A stretch of DNA of 64,000 nucleotides. Origin: Nocardioides campestrisoli. GTDB taxonomy: Bacteria > Actinomycetota > Actinomycetes > Propionibacteriales > Nocardioidaceae. Below are positions 35,341 to 44,836 of the stretch, one piece after another. How positions within the stretch are numbered: the stretch's first letter is position 1; each line of letters opens with the position of its first letter. The translations under genes and the position numbers were made by a program. The stretch is from the NCBI RefSeq assembly GCF_013624435.2, contig NZ_CP061768.1, positions 2,324,001 to 2,388,000 of the forward strand, written 5' to 3'. The notes beneath the pieces are model-generated. The model was not told the origin of the DNA. It saw only the letters and a list, made by a program, of their open reading frames with translations, and did no database searches.

Positions 35341-38300
35341 CACTCATCCCACCCTTCGGCGTCGTCGCGGGTCAGCGCGAAAACGACCGCTGCGGCGGTG
35401 GTGTGTGGCTTGACGTCGGCGTAGCGGTCGGTGATGGCGGCGATCTCGCGTGCTTCCTCGTCGTCGAGCTCTTCGAGGCGGCGGGTCATCGCCTCGACGT
35501 CGCGCCTCCACTGGCGCTGCTGGTCGGGGTCAGCGAACAGCTGGCCCTGGGCTTCGTCCTCGGCGGCCTTGAGTACGGCGAGGGAGTCACGGAGGTTGGT
35601 GCGGAAGGCCGCGAAGATCTCGTGGGCACGTTGCGTATCCGCGTCTTGTCGCTTGGCGAGCTGCTCCAGAACGAGGTCGTGGCGGCGATCAGCACGGGCA
35701 CGCATCGACTCTTCCAGGCGCACGCGAAGTGGCGCGTTGGGCACGTTCCAGAGGTCGCAGAGCTGGTCGCGTACCTTGGGCTGGGCGAGGGCGAGTCCCT
35801 CCCGGTCGAGCGCCTTGTCGAGGGCTGCCTCAGCCTTCTCCTCGGCCATGGCGCGGCGGCCCTTCACGCGGACACCGGCGAGGAACACTTCTTCATGAAG
35901 ACGAATGCCCCCTCGGCCAACGAGGACCATGCGGGTGACGGCCGCTACGAAGGACTCCTCCAAGTCGTCGACGACAACGGCGGTCACGCGGTTCAGCGGC
36001 GAGTCGACGCTCCACAGGGAGCGGCGCAGCAGCCGCTGTGCCTTCTGCACGATCGGGTGACCAAGGTGGACGTAGACGAGGTCGTCACGACCCTCGGCTG
36101 CGTCGGCGTCGAACGTGATCGGTCGCTGCACACCAGGGTTGAGACGAGTGTCGAGTCCTCGCAACGTGTCGTGCCAACCCGAGGTCAGGGTCGGCAGATC
36201 AAAAACCTCGGCGGCTGTGTCCTGTGCGAACTCGTGGTTCGGCACCAGCAGGGACTGATGGTTGATCCGCAGGGCGGTGTCGACCACGCGGCGCAGATTG
36301 GCCGGATCGAGGTGCATCTCGGTGCGTGACGCGTTGTACCCCTGCTCCAGCTGAGTCAGCCGGCTGTTCAGTTCCATTCCGCCGGCCAGGGCGGCGTTGA
36401 TGACCTCGTTGGTGTCGACGCCCTTTGACTTCACCTTCGTAGGGGTGCGCCTGGCGAAGTGTGTCTGGATCTCCTCGCCGACAACTTGGTTGGCGGAGCC
36501 GAGGTCGTACTGGACCTGGGCGATCTTGCGCGCGATGCGCGACATGAAGTCCACGTCAGCGGCGTAGGTCGATGCGCCAGCCACCGGGACGAAGTGAAAT
36601 ACCTGAGGTTCTTCGGTCTGACCGTAGCGGTCGATGCGGCCGATCCGTTGCTCCAGCCGGGACGGGTTGAACGGGATGTCGAAGTTCACCAGCCGGTGGC
36701 AGTGGGTCTGGAGGTCGATGCCCTCGCCTGCGGCGTCGGTGGCGAGCAGGACGCGAACGGGCTCCCTGGCAGGGTCGGCGGTGAACTGCGAGCGGATGTA
36801 CTCGCGGTCCTCGGGCTTGGTCGAGCCCTGGATCACGGCCAGGCGCTCCTCGACGTACCCTCGTTGGCGTAGTACGCGGGTCAGCCAGTCGACGGTGTGG
36901 GCGTACTCAGTGAAGATCACGACGCGCTCGTTGGACCAGGTCTCGCCGTCCGGACGACACACGGCGTCGAGGAAGCCGATAAGACGGTCGAGTCGGGAGT
37001 CGGCGCGGCTCTCGTAGCTCAGCCCCCACTCCATGAGTGATTCAAGCTGGCCGGTCTCGGCGGCGACCAACGGGTCGGTGCCCTTGGACTCGCGCAGTCG
37101 CTCCGCCTCGTCCTGCTCCCACAGTCCCTCTTCCTCGTCGGCCTGGCCTTCGCCGAAGACGTCGTCATAGTCGTCCTCCGACAAGCCACGCCCAGCCTTC
37201 GAAGACAGGTAGTGGCTCAGGGTCATCCCGAACGCGAACGGGCTGGACAAGAACCGCTTCTTCAACAGCATCGTCACGATGTCGCCGGTCGGCTTTGTGC
37301 CATTCTGCTTCGCACTCTTGGTGACGATGTCATCCAGCAGCGAGAAAGACTCCTGCTCCCCGTCCGATGGGGTGAAGTCGAGTGCGCTGACGGTGCGCTT
37401 CTTGAAGCCCTTGCCAGACAGGTCGGTTTTGAGGCGGCGCACGGTCACGTCCTTAAGCGCCTTGGAATCGAGGAGCGCTCCACGGGAGAACCGGCGAGGA
37501 TCGATCATCTCCATCAGCGCCGTGAACGACTCGGGGTGGCCATTGTGCGGGGTCGCGGTCAGGAACAGGCGGTGCTCGCACTTGTCGGCCAGCTGCCTCA
37601 CGGCGACGGTCCGCTGAGTGTCCACGGCGTACCCACGTCCGCCGGCAGCTGAAGGACTGGACGGAGCAACATGGTGCGCCTCGTCGACCACGAGGATGTC
37701 GAAGGCGAACCGCTTGCCGGTCTTGGGGTTCGTGGCCTGCGCGTACACGTCCCGCAGCAGTCGCTGGGCTCGGACCTGCGGCAACCACGCCATGCTGACG
37801 ATCACCCTGGGGAAGAGCTGGAACGGGTTGGCGTGCAGACCGTGGGTACGGCGCACCTGAGCCATCAGGTCGCTGTTGACGATCGTGAAGTCCAGACCGA
37901 ACTTTTCGCGCATCTCGTCCTGCCACTTCAGTGCCAGGCTCGGGGGGCAGACGATCACGGCAGTGCGGGCCCGATGCCTCAGGAACAGCTCCTGGATCAC
38001 CAGTCCAGCCTCGATGGTCTTGCCGAGGCCCACGTCGTCGGCGAGCAGGAGGTTGGTGCGCGGGGCACCGAGGGCGCGACGAAGTGGCTCGAGTTGGTAT
38101 GCCTCGACATTCACGCCTGACCAGAACGGCGCCTGATAGCGGTTCGGGTCGGCGGAGGTGACGGCTCCCCAGCGCATCGCGTCCACGAACCCCGCAAGGG
38201 TGGTCGGATCATCGAATGCCTCGGCATAGATGGCATCCGGGAGCCCCTGAGGCGGAGAGACCGTATGACCTACCTCCAGCTCCCAGACCACGGAGAGCTG

Positions 38301-38534
38301 CTCGCCGAGTCGGTCCTCGTCGAGCGACTGGAGGTCGACGACGTGCGAGAGCTGTGCCGAGGACTCGTCGGCCGGGCTGCGTGGCAGGCCCTGAGCCTGC
38401 ACGTTGGCGACGGCCCACGTAGAACCGCGAACCTCGACCACCTGGCCGGGCTCGGGCAGCGTCGGCAGCTTTCTGCCCGTTGGCTGCCCGTCCGCGCGCT
38501 TTTCCGCCACCGTGGCGGTCCCGATCCCAGTCAC
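35340..38534 (-). CDS. drmD: DISARM SNF2-type helicase DrmD
   Basis: The chosen start is GTG at 38534, giving 1,064 residues; the open frame extends to 38945 but there it faces the divergent gene. It is a SNF2/RapA-like protein: motif I NLLLADDVGLGKTIEAGLV, motif Ia TAVIVCPPSLALKWQDEM, DEAH in ILVVDEAHHVAPSS, motif III LFLTATPHNGHPESF, and the second lobe with VIFTEYAHTVDWL, LLATDAAGEGIDLQ and QRIGRIDRYGQ. DrmD defines class 1 DISARM together with DrmMI. It is the first gene of the operon; 109 bases separate its start from the divergent DUF6884/GIY-YIG gene, a region that must hold both promoters. Confidence 0.9.
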   Translation of the reverse strand: MTGIGTATVAEKRADGQPTGRKLPTLPEPGQVVEVRGSTWAVANVQAQGLPRSPADESSAQLSHVVDLQSLDEDRLGEQLSVVWELEVGHTVSPPQGLPDAIYAEAFDDPTTLAGFVDAMRWGAVTSADPNRYQAPFWSGVNVEAYQLEPLRRALGAPRTNLLLADDVGLGKTIEAGLVIQELFLRHRARTAVIVCPPSLALKWQDEMREKFGLDFTIVNSDLMAQVRRTHGLHANPFQLFPRVIVSMAWLPQVRAQRLLRDVYAQATNPKTGKRFAFDILVVDEAHHVAPSSPSAAGGRGYAVDTQRTVAVRQLADKCEHRLFLTATPHNGHPESFTALMEMIDPRRFSRGALLDSKALKDVTVRRLKTDLSGKGFKKRTVSALDFTPSDGEQESFSLLDDIVTKSAKQNGTKPTGDIVTMLLKKRFLSSPFAFGMTLSHYLSSKAGRGLSEDDYDDVFGEGQADEEEGLWEQDEAERLRESKGTDPLVAAETGQLESLMEWGLSYESRADSRLDRLIGFLDAVCRPDGETWSNERVVIFTEYAHTVDWLTRVLRQRGYVEERLAVIQGSTKPEDREYIRSQFTADPAREPVRVLLATDAAGEGIDLQTHCHRLVNFDIPFNPSRLEQRIGRIDRYGQTEEPQVFHFVPVAGASTYAADVDFMSRIARKIAQVQYDLGSANQVVGEEIQTHFARRTPTKVKSKGVDTNEVINAALAGGMELNSRLTQLEQGYNASRTEMHLDPANLRRVVDTALRINHQSLLVPNHEFAQDTAAEVFDLPTLTSGWHDTLRGLDTRLNPGVQRPITFDADAAEGRDDLVYVHLGHPIVQKAQRLLRRSLWSVDSPLNRVTAVVVDDLEESFVAAVTRMVLVGRGGIRLHEEVFLAGVRVKGRRAMAEEKAEAALDKALDREGLALAQPKVRDQLCDLWNVPNAPLRVRLEESMRARADRRHDLVLEQLAKRQDADTQRAHEIFAAFRTNLRDSLAVLKAAEDEAQGQLFADPDQQRQWRRDVEAMTRRLEELDDEEAREIAAITDRYADVKPHTTAAAVVFALTRDDAEGWDE

Positions 38535-38643
38535 ACGTCCGACCCTATCGACGGGGTCCGACGAAATGGGCGGTACAGCACAATCCGCGTGAGGAGGGCC
38601 CCGTCCGCGGTCGCCTGTAGGACCGATACGCGACACTCTCAGC
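38535..38643. promoter_or_regulatory. Divergent promoter region of the DISARM operon
   Basis: These 109 bases separate two divergently read starts (GTG at 38534 minus, GTG at 38644 plus) and so should contain both promoters. I see no strong palindrome or sigma-70 pair that can be named with confidence. Shared regulation of drmD and the divergent gene is likely from the arrangement alone. Confidence 0.4.
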
Positions 38644-39933
38644 GTGGCTGAGTGGACTCCCCTGCGCGCGCTGCTAGCCGACGTTGATACGTCGGTGACT
38701 CTGGCGTGGGGCGAGCTCGACGGCTTGGTTGGCGGGCTGCCGAGGTCGGCATACGTGCACAACGCGTTCTGGAAGGGCGATCGCTCGGGATGGCCCGGAT
38801 TCAGGACGACGGAGGTGAAGGTCGGCGAGTCCGTGACCTTCGTGCGGCTCCGCGCAATGCCCGTCGCCGAGCGCCAGGCGGCTCCCACTCCGATGACTCG
38901 ATCGGCAGCTCCTGCGCCAGACCTGGTCCTCGTAGGCTGCGTCAAGAAGAAGCTCGATGTCCCCGCCCCCGCCCGGGAGCTCTACACGTCGCCGCTCTTT
39001 CGCAAGGAGCGCGCCTACGCCGAGCAGGCGGGGGTCCCCTGGTTCGTGCTGTCAGCCGAGCACGGGCTGGTCGCTCCCGACGAGGTACTGGCGCCGTACG
39101 ACCTACGTCTCTCGAAGACGTCCCGCGACTATCGACGGGCCTGGGGTGCCAGAGTGGTCCAGCGACTCGGAGAGGTCGTCGGGCCCGTCAGGGGGAAGAC
39201 GGTCGAGGTTCATGCCGGCTCGGCGTACACCGATTTCATCCGCGACCTCCTGATTCGGGCCGGTGCCACCGTGGTCGAACCGCTGGCCGGACTGCCTATG
39301 GGTGCCCGGCTCGCCTGGTACGGCAACCACTCAGCCCCTTCGATCGCCTCGGCTCCCCTGCTGGAAGTGCGCGAGCTAATCAACCGGCTGACCGCCGATG
39401 CCTCCGCGATCTCCCCCGAGGAGTTCCTAGCGACTGGTGCTTCCCGGTTCAAGTCTCCGGGCCTCTACAGCTGGTGGGTGGACCCGAGCGGTGCAGTCGA
39501 TCTCGCCAAGGGGCTCGGTCTCAATGTCGACGAGGGAATGATTTACGCGGGGCTTGCCGGCGCAACGAGGTCCGGAGGCCGCAGGTCGAAGAACACCCTG
39601 TGGGGTCGGATCCAATCGATGCACCTGGGCGGCCGGCACGAGTTCTCGACCTTCCGCCTGAGCCTGGGATCGGTGCTCGCGGCCTCAAGCGGCGCGGCCG
39701 AAATCGACGAGGTCGCCTTGACCGCCTGGATGCATGCCCATCTTCGCTTGATCGCGGTTCCTGTGGCCGATGCGGACACGCTGGGTGCCGTCGAGACGGA
39801 CGTCCTGGCTGAGCTCAATCCGCCGCTGAACCTGGACAAGGTGCCACGAGACCCGCGTCGACAACGGCTGAGTGCCTTGCGCAGGCAGTACGGCCGCAAG
39901 AAGCGGCGCTCATCCGGGGCCGGCGATGGCTGA
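38644..39933 (+). CDS. DUF6884 / GIY-YIG-like protein next to DISARM
   Basis: The protein has 429 residues and starts with GTG at 38644. Residues 95-215 match the DUF6884 pattern: LVLVGCVKKKLDVPAPAREL, then YTSPLFRKERAYAEQAG, WFVLSAEHGLVAPDEVLAPY, a domain with a conserved Cys-Lys-Lys and SA.HG segment often seen beside modified-base or defence genes. From about 275 the sequence FKSPGLYSWWVD, followed by EGMIYAGLAGA and SKNTLWGRIQSMH, fits a GIY-YIG nuclease core with G-Y and Y-G elements and the downstream Arg-containing helix. The C-terminal tail is basic. It is divergent from drmD. A role as an accessory nuclease or a base-modification reader for DISARM is inferred. Confidence 0.6.
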   Translation: MAEWTPLRALLADVDTSVTLAWGELDGLVGGLPRSAYVHNAFWKGDRSGWPGFRTTEVKVGESVTFVRLRAMPVAERQAAPTPMTRSAAPAPDLVLVGCVKKKLDVPAPARELYTSPLFRKERAYAEQAGVPWFVLSAEHGLVAPDEVLAPYDLRLSKTSRDYRRAWGARVVQRLGEVVGPVRGKTVEVHAGSAYTDFIRDLLIRAGATVVEPLAGLPMGARLAWYGNHSAPSIASAPLLEVRELINRLTADASAISPEEFLATGASRFKSPGLYSWWVDPSGAVDLAKGLGLNVDEGMIYAGLAGATRSGGRRSKNTLWGRIQSMHLGGRHEFSTFRLSLGSVLAASSGAAEIDEVALTAWMHAHLRLIAVPVADADTLGAVETDVLAELNPPLNLDKVPRDPRRQRLSALRRQYGRKKRRSSGAGDG

Positions 39934-40284
39934 CCGGTCGCCCGGAGGGCACTCAGCACCGAGCGCGCCGCGTCGTCGAACAGACGCGATGAAGCGACGC
40001 GCGGCTACCCAGCCGGCAAGAGCCAGGATCTTGAGGGCATCCCACGCCAGCACGAGCACCAGCACGTTGACCAAGCCGGGAGCGCCTGCCGCGACGGCTA
40101 CGGCAAGGAGGTGCATCACGAACAGGATGGAACCCCCAAGTGCGAGCAACCCAAGTGCTGTCCACCATCGCGGCACGGACTCGCGCACTCTTGCGACCAG
40201 GAGATTCGAGGGCGCGTAGATCTGGAGGTATTGGTGAGCCAGGGCTACGACGACAATGACCGGGATGACGAGCAGGAACAGCAT
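39910..40284 (-). CDS. Small membrane protein beside the relaxase
   Basis: From the ATG at 40284, seven bases after GAGGAG, the product has 124 residues. It has three hydrophobic helices (MLFLLVIPVIVVVALAHQYL; ALGLLALGGSILFVMHLLAV; NVLVLVLAWDALKILALAGW), suggesting an integral membrane protein with a short basic tail. No family is recognised. It follows the relaxase gene on the same strand with a 99-base gap, so it may be co-transcribed and connected with transfer. Its end overlaps the convergent DUF6884/GIY-YIG gene by 24 bases. Confidence 0.65.
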   Translation of the reverse strand: MLFLLVIPVIVVVALAHQYLQIYAPSNLLVARVRESVPRWWTALGLLALGGSILFVMHLLAVAVAAGAPGLVNVLVLVLAWDALKILALAGWVAARRFIASVRRRGALGAECPPGDRSAIAGPG

Positions 40285-40383
40285 CAGCGGCTCCTCGATA
40301 GTTGGTCCCACCTCCCTACGTGTGAGTCACGCCGACGGACACCGCGCCCGCGCTACCTGTGGACGAGTCGGCTGTGCAGGCGC

Positions 40384-43300
40384 CTATGGCGAGAAAATGG
40401 TCTGAGCTTCGGCCGTCAGCGCGGCACGGGTTCGCCCCCGCTCGGTGGCGGCCGTAGCTGTTTCCACTGCTCGGAGGGCGCGCTGACGGTCCGCAAGCTG
40501 GGCATCGGTCACGGCTCGCCCTCCCACCGGCAGATCCCCGTTGAGGTTGTAGCGGTCGCGGTACGCCGCGACGGTCGACGCAGCGAGCACCCACCGTTCA
40601 CGGCTCTGCGAGTCCGGCGGCTGGTCCCCCAGCCGCCGGGCCCACGCTTCCCCATTGGCAATGGCCTCCTCGGCAAGCATTCGTGCACGGGACTCGATCA
40701 ACGCCTTCCGCTCATCTATCGCCTGGCGATCCGCCTGGCTCATGGCTCCCAATGGCTCGGGTATGAGCCCGGCGATCAGCCTCGGGCGCAGGTGGCACCC
40801 CCGTGGAGACGACGAGGCAACCCGGTGGATCCGATACCGAAGGACGGCGGCGATGTCGTCGGCATCGTCGAGGCGGTGCTGACCAACGATCCATGGCACC
40901 AGGGTTTCCAGATCGTGGTGATGCGCCTCAGCCCTCCGAAGCGCGACCGAGAGTGGTCCGAAGGCGGAGGACTCGACGGCCGCGGCGTGCTGGTCGGCCG
41001 TCAGACCAGAGCGCCCCAGCAGGTCGACGAAGCGGTCATGCTGAGCCTCGGCTGCGATTGTCTCGAGCTCCGCGGCGAGCCGGTCGATCCCCCCGTGAAG
41101 CTCGTACTCGGCCGAGATCGTCTGAGCGGCCGAGAGGTCTGCGCCGCTGTGCTGGAGGACGCCGTACAGCACGGTTCTCGCAGTGACGTCATCCGCCTCA
41201 GGCGTGGAGTGGCTGTCGTCGAGCTGGTCAAGGGCGACGTACGCGATGTTGGAGTCGCGGCCGCGGGTCATGGAGACGTAGAGGTTCTCCCGCGTCGTCG
41301 ACGGCGTCACGACGACGTGCGCCGTGTCGACGGTGACGCCCTGAGCGCGGTGCGCGGTCACGGCGTAACCGAGGTCGAGGTGTTCGGCGACGTACTCCGC
41401 CGGGAGGACTGTCCGCCCTCCGCCCGTTCCGAGGAGCTTGACCACGACGGCTCCCTCGCGGCGGATGTCGGTGACCTTCCAGCGGTCGCCGTTCTTGACC
41501 CACCCGCCGCGCATCGTGCGGAGTCGCCGGTCGTTCTGGCGCGTGATGACGATGTCGCCGACCGAGGCTCTGCAGCCGTCTACCAGTTCAGCCTCGCGTT
41601 GATCGACAGCGCCATCCAGAAGCAGCCGCTCGGCCCGGGCGCGTTCATTGAGCGCGCGGACGTCGCGGGCCGACTCGGTCACGAGGATGCTGGCACGGCC
41701 GGCGGCGCAGTCGGCTCGCCAGGCGACGTATGCGGCGTCCACCATCTGGTCCGTGACGCCTTCGCGGATGCGCTGGTGACGGCCATAGGCGGAGATGGCC
41801 TGGACGTCGCCGCGGCTCAGCGCGAGGGACGCGTCCTTCTCCCACTCGTTGGTGAAGCGGTGGATCTCGATCAGTTCCGGTGCGTCCGTACGTCGGTCGA
41901 CGAGGAGCGCGAATGCCCCACCGGCGTCGATGGACTGGAGTTGGTGGGGATCGCCTACCAGAAGCACCTTGGCGCCTGCGGCCGCGGCGATCCCGCTGAG
42001 CCGATCGAGTGTCACCGTGTCGGCAAGGGTCGCCTCGTCGACGATCACCAACTGACCGCGTCGGAGTTCAGTGCGGCCGTGGTCGTACTCATGGAGCCAC
42101 TTCGCCGTGTTCTCGCACGCGACGCCGAGGTCGTCGGCCAGCGCCTGCGCTGCCGCGGCAGACGGCGCGAGACCGACGACACTCCCCCGCCCGTGCTCTG
42201 CGATCCACGCCGTCCGGAGCGCTCGCATCGTGGTGGTCTTGCCTGCCCCGGCCGGCCCGACGAGTACGTCGACCTGGCGGCCCGACTGGCAGATGCTTTC
42301 CACCGCACGGCGCTGTTGAGCGCTCAACTGGACCTTTCCAGTCGCCGCCGCCCGCCTCGCAACGTTCGCGGCCACCGTCGGCGCAGTCACCTTCTCGGCA
42401 CGACCCAATAGCCGCGCCTCGGCATCGAGCACCGCGGTCGAGGAGTACTTCTCGCCGTGGCGCGGACGGAACCGGCTCGTGCCATCCTCCCTCTGGAATC
42501 GGATCGGGCTGGTCGCGAGCTCCGGCGGGGTCAGGACCACGGACCGCAACTGCGCCGCGTCGACGACCAGCCCGACGACAGCCTCACGGTCCCCGCTCGT
42601 CGCGAACCTCAGATCCATGGTCTGCTTCGACGCTTCGGCCATCAGGTTCCAGTGCGTCCACACCGCCCGCTTCACAGAGACCGCCGCGACCACGTCGGCG
42701 CTGATCGCCTCGATCGCAGCCAGCGGCACGTCGTCGGCAGTCAGCGGGTTCCCGCCGTGGCCGATCACGTCGCGAGACCATGTCGACGGTTCGGTCCCCA
42801 ACCGCTCGGCGGCGCGCTGTCGCCAGTCGGCTGTCAGGTCGGCGAGCGATCGGACCTCCTTCGGCGGACGTGTGGCCAGCGTCGCCTGGGCTCGGAGTTC
42901 GACGATGGTCTTCGCTGTCGGCGTGCGTCCGTGGCGGGCGGCGTACTCGGCGATGAGCTCGTTCTTCTTGAGTTCGATCTGGCGGGTGCGACTGGAGAAC
43001 TCGGAGATCAAGTCGTCGCTGACGCCAGCGATCTCCCATCGAGCGTTCCGGTCGGGTCCCCGCTGCCGCAACTCCCACTCGATGCCTAGGTCGCGCGACA
43101 GGCGATCGGCGAGCAGCGCGTCGTAGTGCACCGACAGGCCGGTTCGGGAGGCAAATACTGGGCGCCCGTCGAGGCTGCGCCAGCGGCCGTCCATGACGGT
43201 GAGCACCTTATTGGCGATGACGACGTGCGTGTGGAGCTGCGGATCGCCGGCACGCGAATCGAAGTGGTCGTAGGCAACGGCCGCAACGCCTGCCACGTCG

Positions 43301-43905
43301 ACCTGGGCCACGGCGCCGTCTCTGTCGGAGATGCCTGCCCGGGTAGCAGCGACCTCTCGCTCGAACAGGTCGATCACCTCGGCGACCGCCGCGTGGTGGG
43401 CGGCGACGATCCGCTCCTGGGTGACGGCGTCGGCCACACCCCAGAGCACGGAGACCGACTTCGGGACGCTGAAGGTGAGGTCGAATCCGGCGACCGCTCG
43501 GCGCATCCCGGCCGCGGTCTCCTCGGCCTCGATCCGGGTGGTTTCGGCCGCGCAGTCCTCCTGGGTCATGTCCGGGTCGAGCGCGGCGACGCGCTCCTCG
43601 ATCCGGTCAGCGAGCCGCGTGTAGGACGGATACGCCCGGCCGAGTTGTTCTCCCGTGACGGGGTCGCGGCCCATGCCGACGAGCAGGGCGAGCTGCTCCT
43701 CAGTCACCTGCATGCCCGCCCGGATCTGGCCGGCACCGAAGGCTCCGACGCCGGATCCCAGCCAGCGGCCGGGCGGCGTGCCGACTTCGGAGTAGTAGCG
43801 GGTCAGGGGCGTCGACATCGGGCGCTGGCCATCACCGGCCGCGACGCTGCGCAGCAGGTACTGGTAGCCGCTGCCCGCGGACATCCGGCGCATCGAGACC
43901 GTCAC
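40384..43905 (-). CDS. MobF-family relaxase-helicase (TraA/TrwC-like)
   Basis: The protein has 1,173 residues from a GTG at 43905, with an ATG four codons in. The relaxase domain opens with MSAGSGYQYLLRSVAAGDGQ and LTRYYSEVGTPPGRWLGSG, has FDLTFSVPKSVSVLWG, and the metal-binding histidines in HFDSRAGDPQLHTHVVIANK. The helicase half has Walker A VLVGPAGAGKTTTMRAL at about residue 551, the DEAT box LVIVDEATLADTV, LLVGDPHQLQSID, and the C-terminal VTAHRAQGVTVDTAHVV. MobF relaxases nick oriT, attach to the DNA end and unwind the strand for transfer to another cell. This marks the region as mobilisable. oriT is expected just upstream of the start, at about 43.9-44.2 kb. Confidence 0.93.
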   Translation of the reverse strand: MTVSMRRMSAGSGYQYLLRSVAAGDGQRPMSTPLTRYYSEVGTPPGRWLGSGVGAFGAGQIRAGMQVTEEQLALLVGMGRDPVTGEQLGRAYPSYTRLADRIEERVAALDPDMTQEDCAAETTRIEAEETAAGMRRAVAGFDLTFSVPKSVSVLWGVADAVTQERIVAAHHAAVAEVIDLFEREVAATRAGISDRDGAVAQVDVAGVAAVAYDHFDSRAGDPQLHTHVVIANKVLTVMDGRWRSLDGRPVFASRTGLSVHYDALLADRLSRDLGIEWELRQRGPDRNARWEIAGVSDDLISEFSSRTRQIELKKNELIAEYAARHGRTPTAKTIVELRAQATLATRPPKEVRSLADLTADWRQRAAERLGTEPSTWSRDVIGHGGNPLTADDVPLAAIEAISADVVAAVSVKRAVWTHWNLMAEASKQTMDLRFATSGDREAVVGLVVDAAQLRSVVLTPPELATSPIRFQREDGTSRFRPRHGEKYSSTAVLDAEARLLGRAEKVTAPTVAANVARRAAATGKVQLSAQQRRAVESICQSGRQVDVLVGPAGAGKTTTMRALRTAWIAEHGRGSVVGLAPSAAAAQALADDLGVACENTAKWLHEYDHGRTELRRGQLVIVDEATLADTVTLDRLSGIAAAAGAKVLLVGDPHQLQSIDAGGAFALLVDRRTDAPELIEIHRFTNEWEKDASLALSRGDVQAISAYGRHQRIREGVTDQMVDAAYVAWRADCAAGRASILVTESARDVRALNERARAERLLLDGAVDQREAELVDGCRASVGDIVITRQNDRRLRTMRGGWVKNGDRWKVTDIRREGAVVVKLLGTGGGRTVLPAEYVAEHLDLGYAVTAHRAQGVTVDTAHVVVTPSTTRENLYVSMTRGRDSNIAYVALDQLDDSHSTPEADDVTARTVLYGVLQHSGADLSAAQTISAEYELHGGIDRLAAELETIAAEAQHDRFVDLLGRSGLTADQHAAAVESSAFGPLSVALRRAEAHHHDLETLVPWIVGQHRLDDADDIAAVLRYRIHRVASSSPRGCHLRPRLIAGLIPEPLGAMSQADRQAIDERKALIESRARMLAEEAIANGEAWARRLGDQPPDSQSRERWVLAASTVAAYRDRYNLNGDLPVGGRAVTDAQLADRQRALRAVETATAATERGRTRAALTAEAQTIFSP

Positions 43906-44212
43906 GGCCGTTTCCGTCCCACAGCGCTCAGGTGCGCGTCCTTCTCCACAGACCCCTCGATCTGCACACCGTGTGAAGACGAGAACGAGGTAGGACCGAG
44001 GGGAGGAACGGGTGCCAGGAACGGGTGGACAGGACGGCGTACCTGATGTTCGGGATCAACGGGTGGAGAACAGCGATGGGACAGGTGAGGGTCTTGCGAA
44101 GTAGAGGGACGGGGTGCCGTAATGGGAGGCGGACGACGTCTTGGTTCGTCACGAGGCGGCGTTCTGGTCCATCGCTTGAGCCGGGCGGCTCAGGACGGAA
44201 CGGGTCTCGGGC
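43906..44212. promoter_or_regulatory. Intergenic region between relaxase and pilus module, candidate oriT
   Basis: This 307-base gap separates two divergent gene sets and holds three exact copies of AACGGGTG at 44007-44014, 44020-44027 and 44058-44065, plus a short dyad CACACCGTGTG near 43968. Direct repeats and a dyad just upstream of a MobF gene are what an origin of transfer would offer, but no nic site can be named. It should also contain the promoters of the relaxase and of the pilus module. Confidence 0.45.
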
Positions 44213-44836
44213 ATGACGAACCATCGAACGATCTCCTTGGCGACCGCTGCAGCGCTCCTGTCGGCCGTCGTCACTGGCTGCGCCTCGGACGGGGAAGAAC
44301 CCGAGACGCGGCCTTCGGTGATGCCGAACACGTCCCCGACTTCCCAGGCCTCAAGCGCCCCGTCTCCCACGAGCGAGACAGGTATCGCGGCCCAGGACGC
44401 CACGGACGTCGTATATCGCTACTTCAAGACCGTCGACCGTCTCGGTCAGGAGTCGCAGGAGCCGCTGGGCGTCCTGCGGGCCGTCGCCATCAGCACGCAG
44501 CTCTCCGCGCAGGAGAAGCTCCTCCGCAGCCGGCGGAGCGCCGGTCAGCGTCAGACCGGTGACGCGAGAATCGTCGAGCTGCTGGTCCAGTCAGTGAACC
44601 TCGACAATTCCGCACCAAAGGCTGGGCAGGTTCCTACCGTCCAGATCGATGTCTGCTGGGATGTCAGCGCCGTCGACATCGTGGACACCAAGGGCAAGTC
44701 CGTGGTCGCCCCGGGGCGACCGGACCGTGGATGGACTCGATACACGATCGCCAACTACGAGTGGCAAGACGAGCCACGCGAAGGATGGCGAGTCGCCGGC
44801 GGTGAAGACCTCAAGCAGGCGTCATGCGAATCCTGA
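44213..44836 (+). CDS. Predicted lipoprotein at the head of the pilus module
   Basis: The 207-residue product starts with a lipoprotein signal: a hydrophobic stretch SLATAAALLSAVVTGCAS whose lipobox Cys is at about residue 23. A Ser/Thr/Pro-rich linker follows (SVMPNTSPTSQASSAPSPTS), then a globular domain of about 140 residues with DATDVVYRYFKTVDRL and QIDVCWDVSAVDIVD, resembling other actinobacterial surface lipoproteins of unknown role. It overlaps the next gene by 13 bases and so begins the co-oriented Tad-like run. It could be the pilot or anchor lipoprotein of the pilus. Confidence 0.7.
   Translation: MTNHRTISLATAAALLSAVVTGCASDGEEPETRPSVMPNTSPTSQASSAPSPTSETGIAAQDATDVVYRYFKTVDRLGQESQEPLGVLRAVAISTQLSAQEKLLRSRRSAGQRQTGDARIVELLVQSVNLDNSAPKAGQVPTVQIDVCWDVSAVDIVDTKGKSVVAPGRPDRGWTRYTIANYEWQDEPREGWRVAGGEDLKQASCES

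Noticed and set aside
38535..38945. Longer N-terminus of DrmD
   Set aside because: It would cover the start of the divergent gene and has no similarity to SNF2 proteins; GTG at 38534 precedes the conserved part.
40111..42411. 766-residue open frame on the plus strand
   Set aside because: It is antisense to the relaxase gene, whose HUH and helicase motifs are clear.
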